In this document: positions 1-14,130 of the stretch, one piece after another
How the letters are laid out: every line of letters starts with the position of its first letter
Numbering within the stretch: position 1 is the first letter of the stretch
Assembly (NCBI RefSeq): GCF_000421745.1
Contig: NZ_ATXP01000006.1
Location: 1 to 64,000 of the forward strand
From: Nesterenkonia alba DSM 19423
GTDB lineage: Bacteria > Actinomycetota > Actinomycetes > Actinomycetales > Micrococcaceae
Length of the DNA: 64,000 nucleotides
Direction: 5' to 3'
Translations under genes and position numbers: made by a program
The notes under the pieces: generated by a model
Databases searched by the model: none
Told to the model about the DNA's origin: nothing
The model's input: only the letters and a program-made list of their open reading frames with translations

Positions 1-261
1 AAGTTGCTTCGGAGCGATTCAGAAGGTTTTCTTCTGATGGTGCCGGATGTACTCGCTGTTTGAGAACTCAATAGTGTGCCAAGTTTGTTGATACCAATGA
101 ATTATTCGATTGGTTATTGCGGCGCATGCCACCCCCGTGGTGTGTGTCGTGTTTAGCCTGGATTGTTGATCTTGTGGCAGCTGTTATGTCCTGTGAGGCC
201 TTGTTTTTCCGGCAGGGTGGGATGTGGTGGTTGTTGCAGGGTTTTCTCTTTTTTCAGTTTT
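1..261 (+). promoter_or_regulatory. rRNA operon leader
   Basis: Transcribed leader before 16S; the operon promoter is probably outside the window. It holds a perfect 7-bp hairpin (19-25 with 31-37, loop GTTTT), which is boxB-like. It is followed by the conserved actinobacterial stretch around TGTTTGAGAACTCAATAGTG (59-78), an antitermination and processing region. Positions 84-93 (TTTGTTGATA) are perfectly complementary to 1865-1874 beyond 16S, and 76-83 pairs with 1900-1907 with one G-U pair, giving the base of the 16S precursor stem. No coding potential is seen. Confidence 0.7.
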
Positions 262-5249
<4,988 letters not shown>

Positions 5250-5539
5250 CCTCATTTTGTCACCCGACACGGGTCCACCAGTTGGTGGGCGCAGGGTTGC
5301 TGCGGGTGTTACGCGTCCACTAGGCGGTTCCCAAACCACAAACCCCACACGCCACAGTGCCTCCTGCCCTCGCTCCAGAGGGGAGGGTGTGCGGGCAGAG
5401 TCACTGGTGATAACAGCACCAGGTATAACAAGATAGAGAATGCTGCCCCTGGTTGGGGTGGCGTGTTGTGACCACTAGGTTTACAACAACCCCGTCCCGG
5501 GTGGTTTTTCGCCCTGGTGGTGGGGGTTGTTGGATAAGG
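5250..5539 (+). other. 23S-5S spacer
   Basis: Transcribed spacer of about 290 nt. Positions 5312-5336 form the 3' arm of the 23S processing stem with 2081-2105. The segment 5490-5535 is G/C-rich and partly self-complementary. No tRNA and no convincing gene are seen. Confidence 0.7.
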
Positions 5540-5657
5540 GTTACGGCGGTCATAGCGTGGGGGAAACGCCCGGTCCCATCCCGAACCCGGAAGCTAAGAC
5601 CCACAGCGCCGATGGTACTGCACCCGAAAGAGTGTGGGAGAGTAGGACACCGCCGGA
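5540..5657 (+). rRNA. rrf: 5S ribosomal RNA
   Basis: About 118 nt. The 5' arm GTTACGGCGGTC pairs with the 3' end CCGCCGGAC. The conserved core CGGTCCCATCCCGAACCCGG is at 5570-5589, followed by GAAGCTAAG and the G-rich stretch near the 3' end. Boundaries are set by the terminal helix. Confidence 0.95.
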
Positions 5658-5669
5658 CACACATTAAAG

Positions 5670-5714
5670 AAAGAGCCCCTGTGCTCCGCGAAGAAGCGGA
5701 CCACGGGGGCTCTT
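5670..5714 (+). terminator. rRNA operon terminator
   Basis: Strong hairpin immediately after 5S. AAAGAGCCCC...GTG on the left pairs with CAC...GGGGCTCTTT on the right over about 14 bp with a CG-rich apical stem. The tail is TTTCG rather than a long T run. Its position between 5S and the dnaE2 promoter supports a terminator. Confidence 0.8.
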
Positions 5715-5787
5715 TCGCGTTCAGGGACAGATTCCCACCTTCCGCACGCCGTATCTGGTGTGCTGTATGCCCATAGAACATAGGCAC

Positions 5788-5816
5788 TTGGCCGTCTCCG
5801 ATCCTCACTCTACACT
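5788..5816 (+). promoter_or_regulatory. promoter of the DUF6504-dnaE2 unit
   Basis: A -35-like TTGGCC (5788-5793) is separated by 17 bp from a -10 TACACT (5811-5816). Predicted transcription start is near 5823, inside the SOS box, with a 24-nt leader to the first gene. Confidence 0.6.
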
Positions 5817-5831
5817 CGAATATATGTTCGA
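5816..5831 (+). promoter_or_regulatory. LexA-binding SOS box
   Basis: TCGAATATATGTTCGA is a near-perfect match to the actinobacterial SOS box TCGAAC-N4-GTTCGA, with one substitution in the left arm. It overlaps the predicted transcription start, the classical position for LexA repression, and implies that the downstream error-prone polymerase is induced by DNA damage. Confidence 0.88.
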
Positions 5832-5846
5832 TTTCTGGGGAGTGTT

Positions 5847-6158
5847 GTGATGACGGCTGAGACCTCTGCCTGTCAGGATCAGGATCTGGCCACCGTGTGG
5901 ACAGATCCGCAGGGCGTGCCGGAGCACCTTTTCTGGTGCGGCCGTCGGTTTGTTGTGATGGCCCAACCCATCGCCTGGCAAGACCACGCTATCTGGTGGG
6001 AAACCCCGGCGAGGGTGGCACGTGGAACAGGCCGTGCCCTCGTGGAGCGCCCGATGTGGCAAGTCACTGCCCGGGCGCTGGATAACGGGCAGATCCTCAT
6101 TTTTGACCTGGCTGTCACAGCCGGTCACCAGTGGCCCGTCACCGGGATCTACGACTAG
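5847..6158 (+). CDS. DUF6504-like protein encoded with dnaE2
   Basis: Small 103-residue protein read from GTG 5847 (ATG at 5850 is equally possible), 16 nt after the SOS box and 6 nt before dnaE2, so almost certainly co-transcribed. It is rich in Trp and aromatic residues: PEHLFWCGRRFVVMAQPIAW near residues 24-43, then WWE and a central GTGRALVERPMWQV. This resembles the small proteins (DUF6504, from memory) found beside ImuB and DnaE2 in actinobacterial mutasome cassettes. No catalytic motif is visible. Function is inferred from context only: probably an accessory factor of the SOS translesion machinery. The usual partners imuA' and imuB are absent upstream, where the rRNA operon lies. Confidence 0.7.
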   Translation: MMTAETSACQDQDLATVWTDPQGVPEHLFWCGRRFVVMAQPIAWQDHAIWWETPARVARGTGRALVERPMWQVTARALDNGQILIFDLAVTAGHQWPVTGIYD

Positions 6159-6164
6159 GCGGCG

Positions 6165-9100
6165 GTGCCCGTGGTTCGTTTTACCCACCTCCACGTCTCC
6201 AGCGCCTTCTCTGCCCACTACGGCACGGGCCGGCCGGAAGTGCTGGTCGCTGCGGCGAAAGCTGCCGGAGCCGAGGCCGCTGCCATCACCGACAGAGACG
6301 GCGTCTACGGTGCAGTGCGGCATATCCGTGCTTGCATCAGTGAAAACCTCGCCCCGATCGTGGGCGTTAATTTGCCCCTACGCGCCAGCAGGACCACGGA
6401 ACAGGGGCCACTGGAGATCACTGCCCTGGCCCACGGGTCCCACCAAGGAGCCGCTGCCGGGGCTGGTTGGGCCGCACTGGTGCGTCTGATCTCCGCAGCC
6501 CACTCACCCCGCCGGCGCGGCAGGCGAGCCCTGCATGGGAGTGCCCACCGTTCGGCCTCAACGGACCCGAAAGCTGCCTCGGTTTTCCTCTCCGGGGAGG
6601 AGGGCCCTGTGGCGACAGTGTTGTTGGGGCCACGCTCCGACGTCGGAGACGCGCTAGTGTCAGGAGACCGCACCCGTGCCGAAGCGCTTTTAAACCAATG
6701 GAAGAAACACCTGCCCGGGGGAGTCGTGGTGGAGGTGGTGTGCTGGAACACCAAACCCGGAACCACTGCGAGCCTGGGACATGCTGCCCAGCTGCTCCAG
6801 CTAGCCCGAGCCACCGGCACCCCCGCAGTGCTGACCAATGCTGTGCGTTACGTCGAACCCGATGACGCCGTCACCGGGGATGTGCTCGACGCCGCTGCGC
6901 ACCTGCTGCCACTCGGGGAGTTCCAGCCTCAGCCCAATGCCCAGGCCTGGCTGAAACCTCCCGAAGCCATGCACGAACTGGCGTACCGGATTGCCGAGTA
7001 CGCCGGACTCGGCCGCTACGCCGCCATCGAGCTCCTCAGCACGACCGAACACCTCGCGGAGCAGTGCCGGATCGACCCCGACACCGACCTGGGGTGGCGG
7101 CAGCCGAAAATCCCCGAACTCGAGATCCTCGGTGTGGACCAGGACCCCGCCCGAGTGCTGGCCCAGCGGTGTGAAGCCGCCCTGAGCGACCGGTACCCGC
7201 TCAGTACAGCTCATCAACTGGGCACCATTCGCGACCGGATGGAGGAGGAACTCACCACGATCAGCGGTTTCGGCTTCGCCAGCTACTTCCTCGCCGTGGC
7301 GGAAACCGTAGACCTCATCCGGGACAGAGGCGTCCGGGTCCAGGCAAGAGGTTCAGGAGCCGGCAGTCTGGTCAACTACCTGCTGCGGGTCTCCAATGTG
7401 GACCCCCTTGAACACGACCTGCTGTTCGAACGATTCCTAGGCAATAAGCGTTCCACCCTGCCGGATATCGACATCGACATCGAATCCGCCCGACGCCACG
7501 AGATCTACCAGGCGATCTTCGACCGTTATGGCCACCATCGAGTCACCCTGCTGTCGATGCAGAACACCTACCGGGCCCGTGGCGCCGCCCGTGATGCGGG
7601 TCTCGCCCTAGGCCTGAGCGAGGAGCAGATCAACCAGGTCGCCGAGCACATCTGGCGGTTCAATGCCCGGGACTTCCGGTCGGTCCTCCACTCCAAACCT
7701 GAGCTGCGTCAGATCGCCGAGCTGGTGGCGACCGAGCCCCAGCTGGACCAGCTCGTTGACCTCACTGAACGTCTCGACCGGTTACCCCGGCACATCTCCA
7801 TGCACCCCTGCGGAGTCATCCTCGGTGACAGCAGTCTCCTCTCAGTCACCCCCACCCAACCCTCTGGGATCGGGCTGCCGATGAGCCAATTCGATAAAGA
7901 CGACATCGACGATATGGGCCTACTGAAACTCGACATCCTCGGGGTGAGGATGCAATCGTCGATGGCCTACGCGGTTGAGGAAATCACCCGGGTGAACGGT
8001 CCGGCAGCCGCAGCGGAAGGTGGGCTACCCGCTGAGGTTCCTTATATCTCCGCCGACGGGAGGGTCGACCTCGACGCCTTACCCCACGACGACGAACCCA
8101 CTTTTGAGATGATTCGCACCACCCACACCTTAGGGTGCTTCCAGATCGAATCCCCCGGCCAGCGGGAGCTGATCGGCAAGCTCCAGCCCGACAGGTACGC
8201 CGATCTCATCGCCGATATTTCCCTGTTCCGGCCCGGGCCGATGAAGGGAAATATGGTCACCCCCTTCGTCAACCGCAAACACGGCTATGAGCGCATCGAG
8301 TACCTCCACCGGCAGTTCGCGCCTTTCCTACAGGATTCCTACGGAGTGGTGATCTACCACGAGCATGTGCTGCGGATCCTGCACGAAACGATGGGGGTCT
8401 CCCTGGCCGAAGCTGACGAAATCCGCCGGCGTATGGAGCACGACGTCGACACTATTGAGGGGGAATTCCGTAGCCACACCGCCGCACGTACAGACGAGTA
8501 CGGGCAGCGGATCTTCACTGATGTGCAGATCGACCGTATCTGGGAGACCCTGCGCGGATTCGGCTCCTTCGGGTTCTGCAAAGCCCACGGAGCGGCTTTT
8601 GCCCTCCCCACCTATCAATCCGCCTGGCTGAAGACCCACTACCCGGTGGAGTTCTTCGCCGGCCTCCTCGAACACGACCCCGGGATGTACCAGCGCCGAT
8701 TCATCATGGCCGAAGCCCGGCGGATCGGCATCCCGGTGCTGCCGGTGGACATCAACGCCTCCGGGGAACACTACCGGGTGGAACGAATCAGCGCAGAGGA
8801 AAAAGGCATCAGGATGCCGTTGCGGCATATCAAAGGCATCACAGAGGCTGAACTCACTCGGATCCTGGCCGGTCAGCCCTATGAGTCCATCACCGCGTTC
8901 TACCACCAGGCAGCACCCTCCCGGGCGCTAATGCGGCGCCTGGCCGGCATCGGCGCCTTCGACGCCCTCGCCGAGCACGGCCGGCGCTCCGGCACACGCG
9001 GAAGCATCATGACCTACGCCCAACAGCTCACCGCACCGAGCCGCTGCAGGAACACCCCGGCAGAAGACCCGCAGCAGCCGGTGCTGTTCAGCGAAGCCGA

Positions 9101-9560
9101 ACTGATGGACACCACGGTGTCAGATCCCACCGTTGAAGAACGCATCACCACTGAACTGGACACCCTGTCCACGGAGGTGACCGGTCACGTCCTCACCCCG
9201 TACCAGCCGATGCTGGAGCATCTGGGTGTGACACCTGCTGAGGAGTTACTCACCCTGCGGACCAACACCGAAGTCCTCGTCGCTGGTATCCGCGTGGCCA
9301 CCCAGACCCCACCGATGCGCTCGGGGGAGCGGACAGTGTTCATCAGCCTCGATGACGGCACCGGATGTGCGGACACGACCTTCTTCACGGACGCGCAGGA
9401 AAGGACCGGTCCGCTGCTGTTCGGTACCCGGCTGATGCTCATCAAGGGCCACACCCGCCGCACCGGCCACCGCGGGATCTCTATCCAGGCGGAGCAAGCC
9501 TGGGATCTCAAACAGCTCTGGCAGGAATGGCACCGCTCGCTGACAGTGCCCGCTGCATAA
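6165..9560 (+). CDS. dnaE2: error-prone DNA polymerase III alpha subunit DnaE2
   Basis: C-family DNA polymerase of 1131 residues, slightly longer than typical DnaE2. It carries out translesion synthesis in the SOS response, normally with ImuA' and ImuB. An N-terminal PHP domain (residues 1-90) is degenerate: HLHVSSAFS replaces HxHSxxS and TDRDG replaces TDHDG. The polymerase core carries PDIDIDIES (about 433-441), which supplies catalytic aspartates, and FGFCKAHGAAFA (about 803-814). A C-terminal OB-fold lies near 1035-1100 (LVAGIRVATQTPPMRSG). GTG at 6165 is used, and GTG 6171 is an alternative. It sits downstream of an SOS box and a DUF6504-like gene. The reading frame is intact. Confidence 0.95.
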   Translation: MPVVRFTHLHVSSAFSAHYGTGRPEVLVAAAKAAGAEAAAITDRDGVYGAVRHIRACISENLAPIVGVNLPLRASRTTEQGPLEITALAHGSHQGAAAGAGWAALVRLISAAHSPRRRGRRALHGSAHRSASTDPKAASVFLSGEEGPVATVLLGPRSDVGDALVSGDRTRAEALLNQWKKHLPGGVVVEVVCWNTKPGTTASLGHAAQLLQLARATGTPAVLTNAVRYVEPDDAVTGDVLDAAAHLLPLGEFQPQPNAQAWLKPPEAMHELAYRIAEYAGLGRYAAIELLSTTEHLAEQCRIDPDTDLGWRQPKIPELEILGVDQDPARVLAQRCEAALSDRYPLSTAHQLGTIRDRMEEELTTISGFGFASYFLAVAETVDLIRDRGVRVQARGSGAGSLVNYLLRVSNVDPLEHDLLFERFLGNKRSTLPDIDIDIESARRHEIYQAIFDRYGHHRVTLLSMQNTYRARGAARDAGLALGLSEEQINQVAEHIWRFNARDFRSVLHSKPELRQIAELVATEPQLDQLVDLTERLDRLPRHISMHPCGVILGDSSLLSVTPTQPSGIGLPMSQFDKDDIDDMGLLKLDILGVRMQSSMAYAVEEITRVNGPAAAAEGGLPAEVPYISADGRVDLDALPHDDEPTFEMIRTTHTLGCFQIESPGQRELIGKLQPDRYADLIADISLFRPGPMKGNMVTPFVNRKHGYERIEYLHRQFAPFLQDSYGVVIYHEHVLRILHETMGVSLAEADEIRRRMEHDVDTIEGEFRSHTAARTDEYGQRIFTDVQIDRIWETLRGFGSFGFCKAHGAAFALPTYQSAWLKTHYPVEFFAGLLEHDPGMYQRRFIMAEARRIGIPVLPVDINASGEHYRVERISAEEKGIRMPLRHIKGITEAELTRILAGQPYESITAFYHQAAPSRALMRRLAGIGAFDALAEHGRRSGTRGSIMTYAQQLTAPSRCRNTPAEDPQQPVLFSEAELMDTTVSDPTVEERITTELDTLSTEVTGHVLTPYQPMLEHLGVTPAEELLTLRTNTEVLVAGIRVATQTPPMRSGERTVFISLDDGTGCADTTFFTDAQERTGPLLFGTRLMLIKGHTRRTGHRGISIQAEQAWDLKQLWQEWHRSLTVPAA

Positions 9561-9573
9561 CCGGCGGTGCCCG

Positions 9574-9579
9574 TAGGAT
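9574..9579 (+). promoter_or_regulatory. -10 element for leaderless argS
   Basis: TAGGAT ends 6 nt before GTG 9586, placing the predicted transcription start exactly on the start codon. No Shine-Dalgarno sequence precedes argS. Confidence 0.6.
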
Positions 9580-9585
9580 GGACGG

Positions 9586-11244
9586 GTGACTCCCGAAGAA
9601 CTCTCCACCGTCGTGAAAAACACGCTCACCGAGGCCATTGAAGCCGGTGATCTCAGCCTTGACACCCTCCCCGACGAGGTGCGAGTCGAGCGGCCTAAGA
9701 GCCGCGACCACGGAGACTGGGCCACCAACATCGCTCTGCAGCTGGCCAAACCCTCCGGGATGAATCCCCGTCAGCTCGCCGAGCTGATCGCCCCCAGGCT
9801 CCGTGACTACGAAGGCATCGCCGCGGTGGACATCGCTGGGCCAGGGTTCATCAACATCACCCTCAACGCCGCCGCCGCCGGACAGCTCGCCCGCACCATC
9901 GTGGAAGCCGGCGACGCCTATGGGCACAACGAGGCCCTCACCGGACACACCATCAACCTGGAGTACGTCTCCGCCAACCCCACCGGCCCGCTGCACATGG
10001 GGCACACCCGGATGGCCGCACTCGGCGACGCCATCGCCCGACTGCTCCGAGCATCCGGTGCGGACGTGACCACCGAGTACTACATCAACGATGCGGGCAA
10101 CCAGATGAACGTCTTCGCAGCATCAGTGCTGGCCGCCCTCCACGCTGAGCCCACCCCCGAAGGTGGCTACCCCGGGGAATACATCAACGAGCTCGCCGAA
10201 CAGGTCGCCGCCCACCGGCCCGATATCCGGGACCTGCCCCGCGAAGAGGCTCTGCCGGTGGTCAGGGACCTTGCCTACCGGGCACAGATGGACCAGATCC
10301 GCCACACCCTGGCCGCCTTCCACATCACCTTCGACGTGTACTTCTCCGAGCGCACCCTCCACGACGAGGGCAAGATCGACGCCGCGATCGCCACCCTGCG
10401 GCAACAGGGACACATTGAGGACCGCGACGGCGCCGTTTTCCTGCGTACCACCGATTTCGGCGATGACAAGGACCGAGTCCTCATTAAAGCCGACGGTGAA
10501 CCCACGTACTTTGCGGCCGACGCCGCCTACTACCTGAGCAAACGCGAACGCGGCTTCACCGAAAAGATCTACCTCCTCGGAGCCGACCACCACGGCTACA
10601 TTGGTCGGTTGAAGGCCATCGCCGCCTGCGCCGGAGACGACCCAGAAAAGAACATCGAGATCCTGATCGGCCAGCTCATCAGCGTCAAAGGTGCCCGGCT
10701 GTCCAAACGGGCGGGAAACATGATCGCTCTCGATGACCTCATCGAATGGCTGGGAACCGATGCACTGCGCTACACCCTGGCGCGGAACTCGGCCGACCAG
10801 CCGCTCGACGTCGACCCCGAGCTGCTGCGGTCACGCACCAATGACAATCCCGTCTTCTACGTCCAGTACGCCCACGCCCGGGCCTGCAACGCCGCCCGCA
10901 CTGCCGAAGCTCGAGGGGTGGACCGTTCCGGTTTCGATGCGGGCCTGCTCACCCACGAACGCGAAGAAGAACTGCTGGCCCACCTGGCCAAGTTCCCCAC
11001 CGTCGTCGCACGCTCGGCCGAACTGCGCGAACCGCACCGGGTGGCCCGGTACCTCGAAGACCTCGCCTCCGCTTATCACGCCTGGTATGCGGTGTGCCGG
11101 ATTGCCCCCAGTGCCACTGAGGACGGTTCCACCGCTGAGGTGACCGACCTCAACCGCACGCGCCTCTGGCTCAACGACGCTACAGTCCAGGTGCTGCGCA
11201 ATGGCCTCGACTTACTGGGCGTTTCCGCCCCGGAGAGGATGTGA
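9586..11244 (+). CDS. argS: arginyl-tRNA synthetase
   Basis: Class I aminoacyl-tRNA synthetase of 552 residues that charges tRNA-Arg with arginine in the cytoplasm. The N-terminal Add-1 domain (1-100) is followed by the class I signature PTGPLHMGHTR (about 132-142, HxGH) and EYYINDAGNQ, typical of ArgRS. The KMSKS-equivalent is LSKRAGN (about 371-377), and the C-terminal anticodon-binding DALR domain follows. GTG 9586 was chosen because it coincides with the predicted transcription start and the N-terminus matches the family. The TGA is followed directly by lysA, the usual actinobacterial order. Confidence 0.97.
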   Translation: MTPEELSTVVKNTLTEAIEAGDLSLDTLPDEVRVERPKSRDHGDWATNIALQLAKPSGMNPRQLAELIAPRLRDYEGIAAVDIAGPGFINITLNAAAAGQLARTIVEAGDAYGHNEALTGHTINLEYVSANPTGPLHMGHTRMAALGDAIARLLRASGADVTTEYYINDAGNQMNVFAASVLAALHAEPTPEGGYPGEYINELAEQVAAHRPDIRDLPREEALPVVRDLAYRAQMDQIRHTLAAFHITFDVYFSERTLHDEGKIDAAIATLRQQGHIEDRDGAVFLRTTDFGDDKDRVLIKADGEPTYFAADAAYYLSKRERGFTEKIYLLGADHHGYIGRLKAIAACAGDDPEKNIEILIGQLISVKGARLSKRAGNMIALDDLIEWLGTDALRYTLARNSADQPLDVDPELLRSRTNDNPVFYVQYAHARACNAARTAEARGVDRSGFDAGLLTHEREEELLAHLAKFPTVVARSAELREPHRVARYLEDLASAYHAWYAVCRIAPSATEDGSTAEVTDLNRTRLWLNDATVQVLRNGLDLLGVSAPERM

Positions 11245-11245
11245 G

Positions 11246-12724
11246 ATGACCTCCCCGTCCCCGCTGGCACCATCCTGGCTCACCCCACGAGTGAACACCG
11301 ATGACCTTGAGGAAGCACTCTTCCCTCAGGACACTGGGCGCGACGACGACGGAGTCCTCACCCTCTCCGGAGTCCCCGTCACGGATCTGGCTGCCACCTA
11401 TGGCACTCCGCTCTATGTGCTCTCCGAACCAGATTTCCGTGCCCGTGCCCGGGCGTTCCGCCAAGCTTTCACCGAAGCCTTCGCTCCGCATACCGACGTC
11501 GATGTCTTCTACGCCGGTAAAGCCTTCCTCTCCACCCATGCCGCCCGCTGGGCAGCCGAGGAGGGTCTGAACATCGACACCGCCTCCGGCGGAGAACTCG
11601 CGATCGCCCGTGCCGCCGGAGTGGACCCAGAGCGGATCGGTCTGCACGGCAACAACAAATCCGACCAGGAAATCCGCACCGCCCTGCACAGCGGTATCGG
11701 GCGGATTATCGCCGACTCCCTCGACGAGCTGCACCGCATCTCAGCCCTGGCCAGCGAACGTGGCACCGAAGCTCCGGTCATGTTGCGGCTGACCCCTGGA
11801 GTCCACGCCTCCACCCACGAGCACATCGCCACCGCCCACGAAGACCAGAAGTTCGGTCTTTCCCTCACTCCGCCGCAGCCAAGCGATGACCTCACGGCCA
11901 CCGGCAGCGGGTCTGCGGCCCTGGCCGGCTCCCACGCCTACGCCGGGTCACCGGCCTGGACCGCTGTGGAGACTGCACTGACGCTGAAGGGGATCCGGCT
12001 GCTCGGGCTGCACTGCCACATCGGTTCTCAGATCTTTGAACCCGATGGTTTCGAACTCGCCGCAGCCAAGCTCATCGCCTTCCTGGCGGCGGTGCGGGAT
12101 GCCACCGGCCTTCAGTTGGGTGAGCTGGACCTCGGTGGTGGTCACGGTATTGCCTATACCGAAGCTGATACCCCCCGGCAGCCCGCTGAGATCGCCGAGG
12201 CCCTGGCCGCCACAGTAATCGCCTCCTGCGCCGAGCATGGTCTTGACGTACCACGGATCAGCATCGAGCCAGGCCGTTCGATCGTCGGTCCGGCCGGCGT
12301 GACGCTCTACACCACTGGTGTTCAAAAGGACGTTCCGGTCACCGATGAGGCCTCCCGGCGCTACATCGCCGTCGACGGCGGGATGAGCGATAACGCCCGC
12401 ACCGTGCTCTACGACGCTGATTACTCCGCTGTGCTGGCCTCCCGCCGGGTCACCGGAGACCACGTACTGTCTCGTATCGTGGGAAAACACTGCGAGTCCG
12501 GGGACATCGTCGTGCGAAACGTATACTTGCCGTCGGCTGTCACCCGAGGAGACCTCCTCGCCGTGCCGGCCACCGGGGCGTACTGCCACTCGCTGTCGAG
12601 CAACTACAACTACCTCACCCGACCGGCCGTCGTCGCCGTCAACAACGGGACGAGCGAGATCCTCATCCGGCGTGAAACTGTCGACGAGATGCTCGGCCGC
12701 GATACCGGCTACACCTCCAGCTGA
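11246..12724 (+). CDS. lysA: diaminopimelate decarboxylase
   Basis: PLP-dependent fold-III decarboxylase of 492 residues converting meso-diaminopimelate to L-lysine. The PLP lysine lies in FYAGKAF (about residue 91), followed by GLHCHIGSQ (about 254-262), the phosphate-binding region EPGRS near 344, and the catalytic CESGD (about 414-418). ATG 11246 follows the argS stop by one base, and in-frame ATG 11201 lies inside argS and is less likely. A 20-30-residue Gly/Ser/Ala-rich insertion near residues 215-240 precedes the HIGSQ strand and makes the protein somewhat longer than usual. It heads the lysine/threonine cluster lysA-hom-thrC-thrB. Confidence 0.96.
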   Translation: MTSPSPLAPSWLTPRVNTDDLEEALFPQDTGRDDDGVLTLSGVPVTDLAATYGTPLYVLSEPDFRARARAFRQAFTEAFAPHTDVDVFYAGKAFLSTHAARWAAEEGLNIDTASGGELAIARAAGVDPERIGLHGNNKSDQEIRTALHSGIGRIIADSLDELHRISALASERGTEAPVMLRLTPGVHASTHEHIATAHEDQKFGLSLTPPQPSDDLTATGSGSAALAGSHAYAGSPAWTAVETALTLKGIRLLGLHCHIGSQIFEPDGFELAAAKLIAFLAAVRDATGLQLGELDLGGGHGIAYTEADTPRQPAEIAEALAATVIASCAEHGLDVPRISIEPGRSIVGPAGVTLYTTGVQKDVPVTDEASRRYIAVDGGMSDNARTVLYDADYSAVLASRRVTGDHVLSRIVGKHCESGDIVVRNVYLPSAVTRGDLLAVPATGAYCHSLSSNYNYLTRPAVVAVNNGTSEILIRRETVDEMLGRDTGYTSS

Positions 12725-12774
12725 TACTGCCGAAGCACCGGGCAGACCCGCCCGGACGAGCCAGAAGGGGGACC

Positions 12775-14103
12775 ATGGTCCAGCCGCAGGAGCAGATCCG
12801 TATCGGACTGCTGGGCGCCGGCAGCGTGGGTGCACAAGTGGCTCGCACGCTGGTCGAAGAGCGCGAACTGATCTCCGCCCGTGTCGGCACCCCGGTGCGA
12901 TTGGTCGGCGTCGCCGTCCGTGATCCAGAAGCCCCCCGGGACTGGCGTATCCCCGGTGAACTGCTTACCACCGATCCCGAGGAGCTCATCGACAACAGCG
13001 ACCTGGTCATCGAGCTCATCGGTGGGTTGGATCCCGCCGGGGACTTGGTGGAGCGGGCACTGCGCCGGGGGGCCGCTGTGGTGACCGGCAACAAGGCACT
13101 GCTGGCCACCCGGGGCGCTGAACTGCACGCCCTCGCCCGGCACAGTGGTGCGGTGCTCCGTTTTGAAGCTAGTGTCGGTGGCGCCATCCCCATTCTGCGT
13201 CCCATTGAGGAATCTCTCTCCGGGGACCGCATCACCAAGGTGATGGGCATCGTCAACGGCACGACCAATTACATCCTCGACCAGATGGACACCACCGGTG
13301 CGGCCTTCGACGATGCGCTCACCGAGGCGCAACGGTTGGGGTATGCCGAGGCGGACCCCACAGCCGACGTCGAAGGTCACGACGCCGCCGCTAAAGCCGC
13401 CATTTTGGGCACGTTGGCCTTCCACGCACCTTTCACGATCGACGATGTCTACTGCCAAGGCATCAGCGATGTCACCGCAGAAGACATTGAGGCTGCAGCC
13501 GGATCCGGCTATGTCATCAAACTGTTGGCCATCGCTGAGAAGCAGAACGGGGGAGCCGTGCTGCGGGTCCACCCCACGCTGCTGGCTCGGACTCACCCAC
13601 TGGCCAGTGTGCGCGGTGCCTTCAACGCCGTCTTCGTGGTCGCCGAAAATGCCGGGGAACTGATGTTCTACGGTCAGGGGGCCGGGGGACTGCCAACCTC
13701 CAGCGCCATCATGGGTGATGTTGTCGCTGTGGCGCGGTACCTGCGGGCACCGGCCCCGGAACCACCGACCATCTCCGATGAGATCGACTTGCCTGCCCTG
13801 GCTGTGGAGAACGCGAAGACCCAGTACTACATCGATATGCAAGTCACCGATCAGGAGGGCGTCATCGCCCAGATCGCCCGGGTACTGGCCGATCACCACG
13901 TGTCCATCGAGTCGATGCGTCAACCCGGCTCGGTCAGCCTGGAGGGCGAAGTCGACGACGACGCCGGCGGCAACGGTGCCCAGGTGCAGATCGTCACACA
14001 CCTGGCTTCTGAGCGAGATCTGCAGGCCACGGTGAACGCACTCGAAGGGCTCGACGTCGTCAAGTCCGTAGACTCGGTGCTGCGCGTCGAAGTTGAGAAC
14101 TAA
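12775..14103 (+). CDS. hom: homoserine dehydrogenase
   Basis: Reduces aspartate semialdehyde to homoserine with NAD(P)H, the branch point to threonine, methionine and isoleucine. It has 442 residues: the N-terminal Rossmann motif GLLGAGSVGAQVA (about 10-22), the catalytic domain containing GIVNGTTNYILDQM (about 160-173), and a C-terminal ACT domain (about 345-425, starting YYIDMQVTDQEGVIAQIARV) typical of threonine feedback control. ATG 12775 is preceded by AGAAGGGGGA. The gene lies 50 nt after lysA and 27 nt before thrC. Confidence 0.96.
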   Translation: MVQPQEQIRIGLLGAGSVGAQVARTLVEERELISARVGTPVRLVGVAVRDPEAPRDWRIPGELLTTDPEELIDNSDLVIELIGGLDPAGDLVERALRRGAAVVTGNKALLATRGAELHALARHSGAVLRFEASVGGAIPILRPIEESLSGDRITKVMGIVNGTTNYILDQMDTTGAAFDDALTEAQRLGYAEADPTADVEGHDAAAKAAILGTLAFHAPFTIDDVYCQGISDVTAEDIEAAAGSGYVIKLLAIAEKQNGGAVLRVHPTLLARTHPLASVRGAFNAVFVVAENAGELMFYGQGAGGLPTSSAIMGDVVAVARYLRAPAPEPPTISDEIDLPALAVENAKTQYYIDMQVTDQEGVIAQIARVLADHHVSIESMRQPGSVSLEGEVDDDAGGNGAQVQIVTHLASERDLQATVNALEGLDVVKSVDSVLRVEVEN

Positions 14104-14130
14104 CCCCCTTTCACGAGAAACAGGAGCACG

